This document shows, piece by piece, positions 27,763 through 36,419 of a stretch of DNA of 37,704 bases. The stretch comes from Chara braunii. Its lineage: Eukaryota; Streptophyta; Charophyceae; Charales; Characeae. A model generated the notes under the pieces. It ran no database searches. It had not been told where the DNA came from and saw nothing but the letters and a program-made list of their open reading frames with translations. The DNA lies in assembly GCA_003427395.1 (NCBI GenBank), contig BFEA01000613.1:771189-808892 (forward strand), read 5' to 3'. The number at the start of each line of letters is the position of its first letter. Position 1 is the stretch's first letter. The translations under genes were made by a program, and so were the position numbers.

Positions 27763-28285
27763 CCGTAAAAAATGTGAGGTCTTTTTCGCGTATTGACGAT
27801 ATTTTAGAACGGTTGGTCGGTGCGAATTTTTTTTTCAAGTTGGACTAAAAGTCGACATATTATAAAATTTCGATTTGCTCGAAAGATCGTTACAAATCTG
27901 CAGTTAGAACAGGGTACAAATATTTCGAGTGGGTCGTCATGGTTTTCGGCCTCATCAATGTCCTTACGACTTTTTAAGCGGCAATCGCCAACGAGTTTTT
28001 GTTTTGTGTTGGATCATGTGGTACTGGTTTACATGGATAAAATTAATATTTACAGGCAGACCTTTGAGAATCGTCTTAAGCATATCCAACCCGTGTCGTT
28101 GATTCCTCGTAGTGCCAAATACAAAACTAACCACGACAAGTGTAAGCTCGTACGTCAAGAGTTGGTTTGTTTGATTATTATCTCACACTGGAGGATATTA
28201 ATCCGTTATTGGACAAAATTTAAGTCATCCAAGAGTGATCGAAACCAAATAATGTTATTGATAATCATCTACTGCCAGCTTTGAT
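27763..28285 (+). pseudogene. Gypsy-2 reverse transcriptase
   Basis: Plus-strand translation in two frames: SRIDDILERLVGANFFFKLD, then KSTYYKISICSKDRYKSAVR, GYKYFEWVVMVFGLINVLTT. These are Ty3/gypsy RT blocks (P-x-I-D-D-L-L, F-S-K-L-D-L-x-S-G-Y, T-A-F-x-T-x-x-G-x-[FY], M-P-F-G-L-x-N-A-P). The frame then shifts, and the second catalytic box appears as LVYMDKINIY with its second Asp replaced by Lys (28030-28041). It continues as QTFENRLKHIQPV and RSAKYKTNHDKCKLVRQEL. The first catalytic Asp is kept but is followed by a stop. The N-terminal half is missing where the direct repeat begins. It differs clearly from Gypsy-1 and so is a separate lineage. Confidence 0.88.
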
Positions 28286-28940
28286 TAACGCTTCATCGAG
28301 GGCTACTTGAAGATCATGACACAGTTAACCAAGTTGCAATTCGAGGATCGATCGTTTGACTTCGACGATGAAGAGGTGGTATGCTTAAAGATTCTCAAGA
28401 CCTCGTTATTCGTACCGGTTTGCACATTTGTAACCTTTTTGTTTGTGCATTCAGCTATCTCATTGATGTCGTCCTCAAAAAACACAATGATGAGGATTAG
28501 CAATGGATAGAGTACTTTACCGCGAAAGTATCGCCCGTGCATTCGATTGACAATACACGGAATGAGTTGTTGATCTTCGTTCACGCTCCTAAGAGATGAC
28601 AACGTTTTTTCTTTTGTCGATGACAGTTTCGTAAGGTTACAGACAATAACGTGCTGCTCTTTTACATATAGCAAAACACGGTGATCATCATTATCGCTCG
28701 TTGGATGACGTTCATTCAGCAATTTGACTTAATTCTCAACCATAATTTCGATCAAGTCAAACCGATTTGCGAATGAAGCTTCGAGGCGTCTGAATCTTTA
28801 TACCGCGGTCTACTCTAGCTTTCAATCGATGAGGACATGCAGGACAAGTTTATTAGAGGTTATTAAGGGGCCTACACTACCTTTCAATCGATGAGGCCTT
28901 GTGGGACAACTTCATTCGGGGACCTTCGTATGAATCAAAC
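28286..28940 (+). pseudogene. Gypsy-2 RNase H and tether
   Basis: In shifting plus-strand frames one reads TRNELLIFVHALKR (the block with the catalytic Glu), RKVTDNNVLLFYI (the T-D-[HN]-x-x-L block with its Asp), ARWMTFIQQFDLILNH at about 28697-28745, and LYTAVYSSFQSM, which corresponds to the region after the A-D-A-L-S-R-R end. The first Asp block is not recognisable. The segment runs up to the M3 insertion at 28940. A minus-strand frame of 139 codons over the same DNA (28722-28303) is only its antisense shadow. Confidence 0.75.
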
Positions 28941-29260
28941 TTGTGTAGCACACCGAACATGTTTGGGTGTTCGGTCGAACGACCCCCGAACGTGTTTGAC
29001 CGAACACATTAAAAAAAAAAAAAAAAAGTTTTGGTTTTTTATTTTTAACTCGAGTTTGGTTATGAATATAAGCATAACCCCAAGGCAAAATTTGTTTGTT
29101 TTAGTTTTTTTACATAACATATATATTCTCCAGATTTTTCAGAGAATTTTTTTTTTTATAAATATTTTTTATGTTTGCGTTCGGGGGCTTTTGGCGCTCG
29201 TTCATCTTCGGTTACGAACGTTCAGGGTTGGTCTCTGAACCCGAACACGATGCTAGACAT
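28941..29260 (+). mobile_element. M3: MITE inserted in Gypsy-2 pol
   Basis: A 320-bp element with ends TTGTGTAGCA (28941-28950) and TGCTAGACAT (29251-29260), flanked by an imperfect 8-bp duplication (AATCAAAC at 28933-28940, GATCAAAG at 29261-29268, six identical). The left and right subterminal regions are arrays of CGAAC and GTTCG motifs (28952-29007 and 29178-29248). The AT-rich core includes GAGTTTGGTTATGAATA and CCCCAAGGCAAAATTTG. It has no coding capacity. Removing it joins the RNase H tether to the KGGYLHVYSRGN integrase lead-in. Confidence 0.88.
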
Positions 29261-29670
29261 GATCAAAGGGGGCTACTTGCATGTCTACTCGCGAGGGAAT
29301 TATCTTTTTTGTTTGTCGAGTGGTCCACACTTGCGTATGCAACTTCTTGGCGAGTTCCACAACTCTCCAGCCACCGGAGATTTTGGCGTCAATCGTTTGA
29401 TTAACTGACTTCGGGAGTGCTTCTAGTGACCCTGCGTCCTTAGTGATGTCACGCACTGTTGCGAGTCTTGTGAGGTTTGCCGTTGTTGCAAATCCAGCAA
29501 TCACAGCCCGATCGGCAAATTGCAATCATTGTCGGTATCTTTACGACGTTGGGAATCGATTGCTATAGACATTGTCGGGTCATTCCCAAAGCGTAAGTTC
29601 GGCCTAGATGAGATTTTTACAATAGGCGATCGACTCACAAAGTTCACCCACGTGGACGAATCAGAGTTTT
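29261..29670 (+). pseudogene. Gypsy-2 integrase N-terminus
   Basis: Plus-strand frame after M3: KGGYLHVYSRGNYLFCLSSG, LRMQLLGEFHNSPATGDFGV, NRLIN. This is the gypsy integrase zinc-finger lead-in, with H-x-x-x-x-x-G-[HD]-x-G; the second His is Asp here. After a stop and a shift the text gives CESCEVCRCCKSS (the Cys pair), then IGKLQSLSVSLRRWESIAID, IVGSFPKRKFGLDEIFTIGD, RLTKFTHV, which includes the first Asp of the DDE core. The rest of integrase is missing: the sequence ends at a T run near 29671. It would catalyse integration; this remnant cannot. Confidence 0.88.
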
Positions 29671-30239
29671 TTTTTTTTTAGTGTTTGTTATCAAGGATTA
29701 ATTAATTTTAAATAAGTTAAAGGAGGATGCCTTCGTCCGATTTTTTTTTTTTTTTTTTTGGTTATTTCTCATTCAGTGAGGAATTCAAAGCTACCTTAGT
29801 CTACTTAGCCTTCCATTTTCGACGGATTTAAAAATGGGGAGGACATAAATTTTGAGCATTCTTAGCCTTCGTGTAAAGTTGAGGGCGCTTAGATGAAGGG
29901 CGTGAAGGGGATATCTGAGGCTTGCAGAGCCTAGTAATTTGAAAAACAAACGGTTCAATTTGAGATATTAGATTTTTAAGATCTACACCATAGATTATAT
30001 AATATTCAAATACCATATTCAAACAGGGGTACGACTAAAGTAAAATAATTTGGACTAGAATTACATGTAGGGATAAAAGTAGACTCATTATGCAAAATAG
30101 AATTGTTACTGATCGTAAAAGTAAAAGGAAGATGAGTAGGGTAAGCAAACGCATTACGATTACGCCACTTCTTGCAAAACTACATTTCATTAAAAGAAGT
30201 CACTAGGATTTGTGTTTCTCATCGAACCGTTCGGCACGT
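29671..30239. other. Junction region with T runs, no recognised gene
   Basis: T runs at about 29669-29681 and 29741-29759, then AT-rich DNA. It lies between the plus-strand Gypsy-2 pol and the minus-strand Gypsy-3 gag-protease remnant, so a breakpoint or nested insertion boundary is expected here. No coding signature on either strand. Confidence 0.4.
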
Positions 30240-30620
30240 TCGTTCCCTTAAGCGTATTTTATGATGAAGAGTGATTTTTCACTTGGTCCATTGACATTGG
30301 GACTGCAACCAGCCCAATCTGAGTACAACGACGAAGAGAAACTTCGCTAGGATATAAAAGTTTAATGAGTGTGTGACAGTCTTGTCCTTGTGAAGGGTAG
30401 ACTGCATTCGTTGATTTAACAACTTATTTGTTGCTTGCTTGAGTCCAGCAAGGATTTTGCAAAACCACTTGCTTCATCCCCAAGCATATTTCGCGTATTC
30501 CGTATTCTGACATAAAGTTAGTTGTGTCACCACAATCAATCCAAGTACGGAGATAGCGGTGTAGAAGATCAACTTTGTTATCCCTTGAACAGACTAGTAT
30601 TTCATCTTACGTTATTGCTC
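30240..30620 (-). pseudogene. Gypsy-3 retropepsin-like protease
   Basis: Minus-strand translation of 30542-30478 reads IDCGDTTNFMSEYGIREICL. This is the aspartic-protease active-site block of a Ty3/gypsy element (hydrophobic-D-[ST]-G-A-[TS]-x-N-F-[MI]) with Cys replacing Ser/Thr after the catalytic Asp. It is followed by KQVVLQNPCWTQASNK, a stop and VVKSTNAV, matching the V-x-L-A-N-[KG] segment of the fold. The end motif that normally precedes RT is not recognisable. It lies downstream of the gag zinc knuckles on the same strand, as expected. Confidence 0.7.
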
Positions 30621-30819
30621 TAGGTGATAGTGAAAGTCTACCTTCTCAAATTCCTCTGAAGGCTGAACATACAGAACATGATAAACATCAACCTTGGTAT
30701 TAACAAAAGTTGGAGTTTCAAGGGAGGACTGCGGGACCGTTCCAAATACCTTCGGGAACAACGACTTACCTGTTCAGACTTTTCTGTTTTAGAGTGTGTT
30801 GAACTCGCTATGTCCGATT

Positions 30820-31026
30820 CTAGTTTCCTTGCTTATAGCATCCTTGGACCTTATGATTAGTTTTCTGGTAGTGCATCCTTAAGCATCCTTGGACCTTACG
30901 ATTAGTCTTTTGGCAGTGCAGCCTAAAACATCCTTGGACCTTATGACTAACCTTTTGGTAATGCAGACAAACCCTTTTCCTTACCCTAGCCTTCCATTCA
31001 GCCTCACTGATTCGGAGGTCAGCCAA
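30820..31026 (-). pseudogene. Gypsy-3 gag zinc-knuckle array (three tandem units)
   Basis: A 68-codon minus-strand frame. LRISEAEWKARVRKR is the usual basic lead-in to a gag knuckle and is followed by three 15-residue units: CLHYQKVSHKVQGC, RLHCQKTNRKVQGC, RMHYQKTNHKVQGC. Each has C-x2-C-x4-H-x4-C spacing, but ligands are replaced: C/Y/H/C, R/C/R/C and R/Y/H/C. The underlying DNA repeats with an exact 45-bp period (CATCCTTGGACC at 30839, 30884, 30929). Retroelement knuckles bind the packaged RNA. With these substitutions no unit has a full ligand set, so zinc binding is doubtful. Confidence 0.82.
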
Positions 31027-31390
31027 AGGTTTGATACTTGCGTCATTTGGATTGGCTGGGGTTTTCTACTTTAGGAAGTGGGACAATGTTCTTTGATGTG
31101 TTTCGGTTCTGGTTTCCCTTATCATAGATAGTGTTTTAGAAGACATTGATTTTTTCTTCTTCGTTATTAATCTCAGATGCATAGGCTGAGGAATTGGCTA
31201 TATCAGCTTCCTGCTCTTGGCCGTTGCCGAGAGTAGGGTCATCTACTTCGGTCTTTTGTTCACCTTCCGGCAAGTCATGCACAATAGAGATAAACATTTT
31301 TTTTTTGAATTGACATTTCAACCAACCTATCCACATTCTCTTAAGTACCACTCGCCCTAAAACAAAATTAAGAAAAATCTCAAGGTGACC
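31027..31390 (-). other. Gypsy-3 internal or inserted sequence, unrecognised
   Basis: Lies between the zinc-knuckle segment and the suspected hAT-like insertion. A minus-strand frame 31402-31136 (88 codons) has an acidic tail but no motif. It could be the rapidly evolving gag linker. Confidence 0.3.
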
Positions 31391-32244
31391 TAACCCACCC
31401 AAGTGTCTTTTTGAAATTTTTCTACCACACCCAACCCGTCCGTCACACGTAAAAAACCTTCACCCTGACCCACCCACATCCACTAGAACAAAATTATTCG
31501 TCCAGACTCCGTACCTAATTATTTTAAACTTGCATCGGCTCGTTCCCTATTGTCACAATCCCTTTGAACATTTACACGCACCACAACAATATGACATCCT
31601 TTGATGACGACACGAAAATTCGAAGCATCTCCACTTTGGGTCGTCCTTGGTTGACGACGCGGAAATTCGAAGCGCTCCACGAGTTTGAATTTAGGAAGCG
31701 AACCTTGTCACATATTGTGGTTAGGTTCAATACCCGTTTTTTTAATAGGAGCGAAGACCCCGTTGTTTAGACCGTGGTCCAGATGCCATGAGCCCACCGG
31801 TAGAGTGTGACACATTTTTTAAGGAGGATCCCAAAGTTCGATTTGCCATTGGCGCGACTCTCGTTTTTTTTAGAAGACGATTTTTTTTCCAGGGGGGTCC
31901 AAGGTGGAGATTTTCGGTTTCCTTGGCCTCCACCTTTTGAAGTCCGCAGGTGGACAACAACTGGGAAATATGTATGAGAGGGTCGGCGGGGGGGGAGGGT
32001 TTTTATGGGTTGTCCCGAGTCTGTGAGTCAGGTGACCCAGACCTAGCGCTCAATCCTCTGTCACCTACCCATTCAGGTGATCCAGAGCTAACATTGACCC
32101 GACCATCACGCACCCAGGCTGGCTCGCTTAAACCCAACCTCATTCCACGCGGGCCAACTTTTTAAAACCCACACCTGACCCGATGCCTCGTGGGTGGGGT
32201 GGTTGCAGGTGGGTGTGGATTTGGGTACCCGTTGCTCATCTCTG
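31391..32244 (-). mobile_element. Possible hAT-like element in Gypsy-3 gag
   Basis: The gag frame is lost at 32245, where the minus strand reads CAGAGATGAGCAACGGGTAC, continuing CCAAATCCACACCCACC. This CA...GATG-AGCA-GGGTACCC style of end is common in hAT transposons of plants and animals. The left side (31391-31500) has matching ACCCACCC/ACCCAACCCG-rich DNA that may be the other end, but no complementary TIR or 8-bp duplication could be fixed. No transposase is recognised. The inside holds a 47-bp tandem pair (GACGAC[AG]C at 31606 and 31653). Confidence 0.4.
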
Positions 32245-32571
32245 ATGCGCAATGAGACGGTTCCTGCCACGAAACAGTTCGCGACCAAAGAGTCTTTTGC
32301 TTCTTGCTTTTATAACGAGGTCCACTGCCTCGAGAATGACTACGTTCCTTATGAAGGAAAACCAGTCAGTATAACCAATGAGATCTCTACCTAGACGATT
32401 AGCAAAAATGGTATGAACCGTATTGTTTAATACATCCAAGCACAATTGCATTGTCATTTTCAACCTTGGTGTAAGAAAAAGTTTGTTGACATGCAACTGG
32501 AACTTTTGCATGGTGCTTTGCCACTTGTTGCACTTGAGGTTATCTAGTTTGATCCTTACTCTTGTTGTATA
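32245..32571 (-). pseudogene. Gypsy-3 gag capsid-like domain, C-terminal part
   Basis: Minus-strand frame 32511-32236: MQKFQLHVNKLFLTPRL, then QLCLDVLNNTVHTIFANRLG and YTDWFSFIRNVVILEAVDLV. The alternation of helices and the position downstream of the duplicated block identify it as the later half of a gypsy gag. No catalytic role; the protein would form the particle shell. It ends at the hAT-like boundary at 32244 (NRLIAHQR then foreign sequence). Confidence 0.6.
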
Positions 32572-32996
32572 ATCAACGCTTCTTCGAGTGTGGCTACCGA
32601 ACTAACTGTAAGTCACTCTGTCAGATTGAGCTTAGCATATTCAGATTGCATAACTTGGACTTTTAGGAATCCTTATACGACAGTCTCGACGTTTGTATTT
32701 AGGATTAAGGACTAGTTCACTCTCTAAGTGCTCTGTACAATCAACACTTCTTCAAAAGTGGCTACCGAACTGACTTTAAACCACTCTGTCAGATTGAGCG
32801 TAGCATACCCAGCTTGCATAGCTTGGACTTCTAGGAATCGTTGTATGACAGTTTCGACGTTAGTCCCTAGGATAAAGGGCTGATTCACTCTTTGAGTGCT
32901 CTGTACCTTAAAGGAAGCTCTCCTTAAGTTGATGCAGGATTCAACGTTTTCCTTGACGTCATGCTTGGACGATATCATCGCCGCCTTTTTGTTCAT
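32572..32996 (-). pseudogene. Gypsy-3 gag segment with in-frame duplication
   Basis: Minus-strand frame 32996-32724 encodes QRVNQPFILGTNVETVIQRF, LEVQAMQAGYATLNLTEWFK, VSSVATFEEVLIVQS. The next 168 bases repeat the same peptide in mutated form (NTNVETVV, FLKVQVMQSEYAKLNLTE, VSSVATLEEALIIQ). The unit resembles a helical part of plant gypsy gag before the capsid C-terminal region. The DNA period is exactly 168 bp (ATCAAC[GA]CTTCTTC at 32572 and 32740), that is 56 codons, so the duplication was in frame when it arose; stops have appeared since, mainly in the second unit. Confidence 0.72.
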
Positions 32997-33078
32997 GTAT
33001 TAACTGCTGTAGCTGGGATCATCCATTGTTGGTTTCAATCTCAAATCTGCAACAATTACAAAATTTCTTGCGCTGTAA

Positions 33079-33459
33079 GTTGCAGCCTGTGTAGCACATC
33101 GAACATGTTCGGAGCTTTTTTGAACAACCGAACATGTTCGGGTGTTCGGCCGAACGCGACCCGAACGTGTTTGGCCGAACATATTCAAAAAAAAAAAAAA
33201 AAAAAAACATTTTTTTTTGGTTTTTGATTTTTAACTTGAGTTTGGTTACGAATTTTACCATACCTCCAAGGCAAAAGTTGTTTGTATTATTATTTTACAC
33301 AACCTATACTTATTTTAGATTTTTTTGAGGACTTTTTTTTTTTTTTTTTTTTAATATTTGTATGTTCACGTTCGGAGAGTTTCGGCGCTCGTTCGTGTTC
33401 GGTCCCGAACGTTCGGGTTCGGTCACCGAACCCGAACACGATGCTACACAGGTTGCAGC
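33079..33459 (+). mobile_element. M4: MITE with perfect 8-bp target-site duplication
   Basis: Element 33087-33451 (365 bp) between identical copies of GTTGCAGC (33079-33086 and 33452-33459). Terminal inverted repeats are CTGTGTAGCA (33087-33096) and TGCTACACAG (33442-33451), a perfect 10 bp. Inside each end lie arrays of CGAAC/GTTCG motifs, with a 13-bp perfect palindromic arm pair at 33411-33437 (GTTCGGGTTCGGT, one base, then the complement). The core has GAGTTTGGTTACGAATTTT and ACCTCCAAGGCAAAAGTTG. Removing it rejoins the gag frame AVAAT/YSARNFVIV. The 8-bp duplication favours hAT. It is the best preserved of the four family copies. Confidence 0.93.
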
Positions 33460-34086
33460 AACAGCCGAATATTTTCCTATTGCAGGTCATGAAAGACTTC
33501 CGACCAGACTCGTTGAAGAAGAAGAAAAAGAAGAAGAAGAAGTATCGAGAGGTGCAAGGATAAAATGGCTCGCAACAAAAGATAAGGCAAAATAATTTCA
33601 TATCTGGGTCTGATGCAGATTCGTCATTCACTGCATTTGGTCACGGTGCTCCTAAACCATTTCTACCATTTGAGTTCGTAGTTGGCTCACCTTGTCGAGT
33701 AATTGAGATTTTAAACTCGGGAACTTGTTGAGAAAGTGATAATCTATAAGGGCTCGTACATATATGGCCAAATATCTTTTGACCTCTGTGTCCGGTTGGT
33801 TTCAAGCAGTTATAAAGATGACCTCATAAGCCTAAATAACGGTTTTGCGTTTGACCTCTTCTACATCCTCTTTGACCACCAGCTTCTGATAGAGGGTCTT
33901 GTACAGCCGTTTATCTTCTTTATCAATTACATTCATATGAGCCTTCAGAATCTCGGAAGGTTTGGTTGCTTGCTTGTTGGCAGTACTAGATCCCACAGTT
34001 GGCATATACTTTCTCTCTATTTTCTTTTGTCCCCGCGTCACGACGGACGAAATGAACTTCAGCAAAAAAAACAGATTTAAAACCAC
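33460..34086 (-). pseudogene. Gypsy-3 gag N-terminal/coiled-coil region
   Basis: Minus-strand translation: 34086-33832 gives EILKAHMNVIDKEDKRLYKT, LYQKLVVKEDVEEV. Then, in shifting frames, KSQLLDKVSQLRTQMVEMV and a Ser-rich stretch read from the GAA-type repeat (33519-33543), leading to the M4 site. The heptad-like Leu/Gln/Lys pattern suits the long coiled coil before the capsid domain in this kind of gag. An overlapping plus-strand frame (33362-33595) with EEEEKEEEEV comes from the same triplet repeat and is judged antisense. The start of gag is not fixed. Confidence 0.5.
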
Positions 34087-34283
34087 AAAGAAGATAAGGT
34101 CAAACTCTTTATAACATCCTCGGTCGTAGGTCCTGCGGCATCGTCTGCGACGGAGAAGGCTGGATGCGATGTCATAGCCGAGGCCTCACGACCACGCCAC
34201 GACCAAGCAGAACCATGCGTCGGAAATCGGGTGGCGCGCACTCCTTGTCCGGATGTGGTCGTAAATGGCAGACCTTCACAGTT
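34087..34283. other. Unassigned sequence before the 221-bp repeat
   Basis: Likely leader or LTR-proximal DNA of Gypsy-3, with a short GC-rich stretch (GGCCTCACGACCACGCCACGAC). Nothing coding is recognised. Confidence 0.3.
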
Positions 34284-34715
34284 GTGTCATGCAGGATTTT
34301 GTCTCCTCGTCAACCCACCTTGTTTCACTTCGGCTGTGAGCGAGAATTATACTCCTCGTGGTGCCTAGCGATAGGTCTAAGACTACGCGAGGGACAACCT
34401 CTTTCTACTCAAGGGACTTTCACTATTCTTAAGTAGGGGTATTCCTGATGAGCTACCGATCCATATGTGGCGGTTTTTAATATGTTATGGCATAATTGAA
34501 TCAGTCGTCACGTAGGATTTTGTTTCCTCTTCAACCCACCTTGTTCCACTCCGACCGTGCGCGCCAGTTATACTCCTCGCGGTGCCTAACGACAGGTCTC
34601 GACCCCGCGAGCGACAACCTTTTTCTACTCAAGGGATTGTCATTACATTTAACTAGGTGTATCCCTGTTGAGCTATTAACCCATATTTGGCGGTTTTTGC
34701 CATGCTAGAGGTGGA
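34284..34715. repeat. About 221-bp tandem duplication
   Basis: AGGATTTTGT[CT]TCCTC starts at 34293 and 34514. Both units share CAACCCACCTTGTT, TATACTCCTCG, TTTCTACTCAAGGGA and TGGCGGTTTTT. The units are clearly diverged (many substitutions). Plus-strand frames 34164-34436 and 34496-34708 are the same peptide read from each unit and show no known domain. Confidence 0.9.
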
Positions 34716-36403
34716 TCGGCCGAGGGTTTTTTATTTTCTTCGTAGCACGGGGATTCTTGTGAAATATGACGAATTTCTTTATTAGGGTTCTTTATCCCAT
34801 GTTAGGTATCGTCAGAACACACGAAACCCATATAAGCGGCCTGTCGTTTCGAAGTCTGCATAGTGACTTAATATGTTGACTTCTTTGGATTATGATAATA
34901 ACAATGAGTGTAAGAGTGCTCAGATGTATATGAATATTCACTGCACTTATAACTTCATGAAGCTCCTCTGGTACTTGAAGAGAAGTGTAACAAAATTTTC
35001 GCTAACTGATGCTAACTAAGCGACCAAACTCCCTTACTTTTTTGTGATAGTGACGGTATTAAAGTAAGGGACACCTTTTAATGTGATAGAGAGTCTTTAG
35101 CGTTCCACAACGGATGATAGTCTCACTATCACGAACCTAATTGTCTAACTAGTAAAATTCAAAGAGGATCTTAATTCCTTGGTTTGTTTGCTAATAATAT
35201 TTTCAAGACCCGTCTGAGACGGAGATCCGACGGGCTAACAATCTCCCTCTCTTTTTATGACTTAGACATAAATCTATGTATAATGAGGGTAATATGAATG
35301 AACAAATCATATTTTCACAGTTATGGTATGCCTGATAAGACGGACGTACCACTTACAATGCACAGTCGTATATTTAAAAAAAAAATATTTGACTCAAAAC
35401 CTGCACAGATGCAAAACAAGTAACACATGTCATGCGCTAAATGCAATCAACATATACTCTTCATTATACCTTACTCGCCTAACCCTCTCTGAACATCTTT
35501 TTCGATTTTTGTGATGCATCTATGTCCAGTCCTTGCACTCCACACAAAGGACCTTTGAAAGTGATTAGACTTAAGTCACCAGACAGAAGAGAAGTTTCAC
35601 CTGCCTACGAGGTTCACCTTTAGGAGTGGGTATCAAGCAGAAGCATAGTTGAATCAGCTACACCGACTTGTTTACCTGGGAAAAAAATATGTTGTGCAGT
35701 AAATACACTTGCTTTTATCAAGTTTTTTTTACTCGGTTGTACCCCGATATTTGTGATCTCACACAGGTCACAAATGTCAACATTCTTTTATTTTTTCTCT
35801 CTATGACTTGTTTTTCTCGAAGTGTACTTTTTCAAGTTTTTGCAGTCTCACCCATCGAATGATTAACTAAAATTTTAATTATTACTTTCCTAACGATCTC
35901 TATCTATTTGTCCGTAGGCTATGTCCACCACTTGCTTCAGGCAAGTTGGTTTGTGAAGTACCCATTTGGAAAATTCATTTTTTGCGGTCAAGTTTCTTTC
36001 CTATAAGACCGTTCTTTGTTTTATATGTGCATTCTTTCTTCTAGATTATTTTCACATGATCGTAACAATTTGATTTTCTATGATCATTTTTTTTTTTTTT
36101 AATTTTTAAGAAAAATCAAGTTGTAACCTGAAGTAAAATTCATGTTGCCTTTGCGAGAAGGATGTCTCGTTTTAGTGTCTTCAACTCTCATGTAACACGT
36201 CAGTCGGCCGGTGAGCCTCTGACTCCCATGGCCCATCCCACGCTACCACTGACTACCAATTAGGCCTTCTACCCCGCTAGGTTGGCTTCGTACCCCAACC
36301 TTCAATCTGCCTCCTATTTTCTTACGGCCTACGACAACCAGCAACAGTCATGGTGATGGCTGCCGCATCGTCCTGAAGCTCAAGGTGACGACAACTCGGT
36401 ACA
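34716..36403. other. No recognised gene
   Basis: About 1.7 kb, mostly AT-rich. A 7-bp inverted pair TGATAGT/ACTATCA is at about 35113-35129. Plus-strand frames at 35323-35514 and 35668-35862 (63-64 codons) lack motifs. It may be the leader of Gypsy-3 or unrelated intergenic DNA. Confidence 0.4.
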
Positions 36404-36417
36404 GTGACTACGATACC
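36404..36417 (-). promoter_or_regulatory. Possible LTR-element primer-binding site
   Basis: The minus strand reads TGGTATCGTAGTCA just left of TGGTTACC (36420), a possible inner LTR end. The first seven bases equal the initiator-Met tRNA complement TGGTATC, and the rest matches partly. It would prime a minus-strand element such as Gypsy-3, whose gag lies to the left. Confidence 0.4.
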
Positions 36418-36419
36418 AG

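Noticed and set aside
28303-28722. 139-codon minus-strand frame
   Set aside because: It is antisense to legible Gypsy-2 RNase H text on the plus strand.
33362-33595. Plus-strand frame with an EEEEKEEEEV stretch
   Set aside because: It starts inside the M4 MITE and its acidic stretch comes from a GAA-type repeat; the minus strand here carries the gag text.
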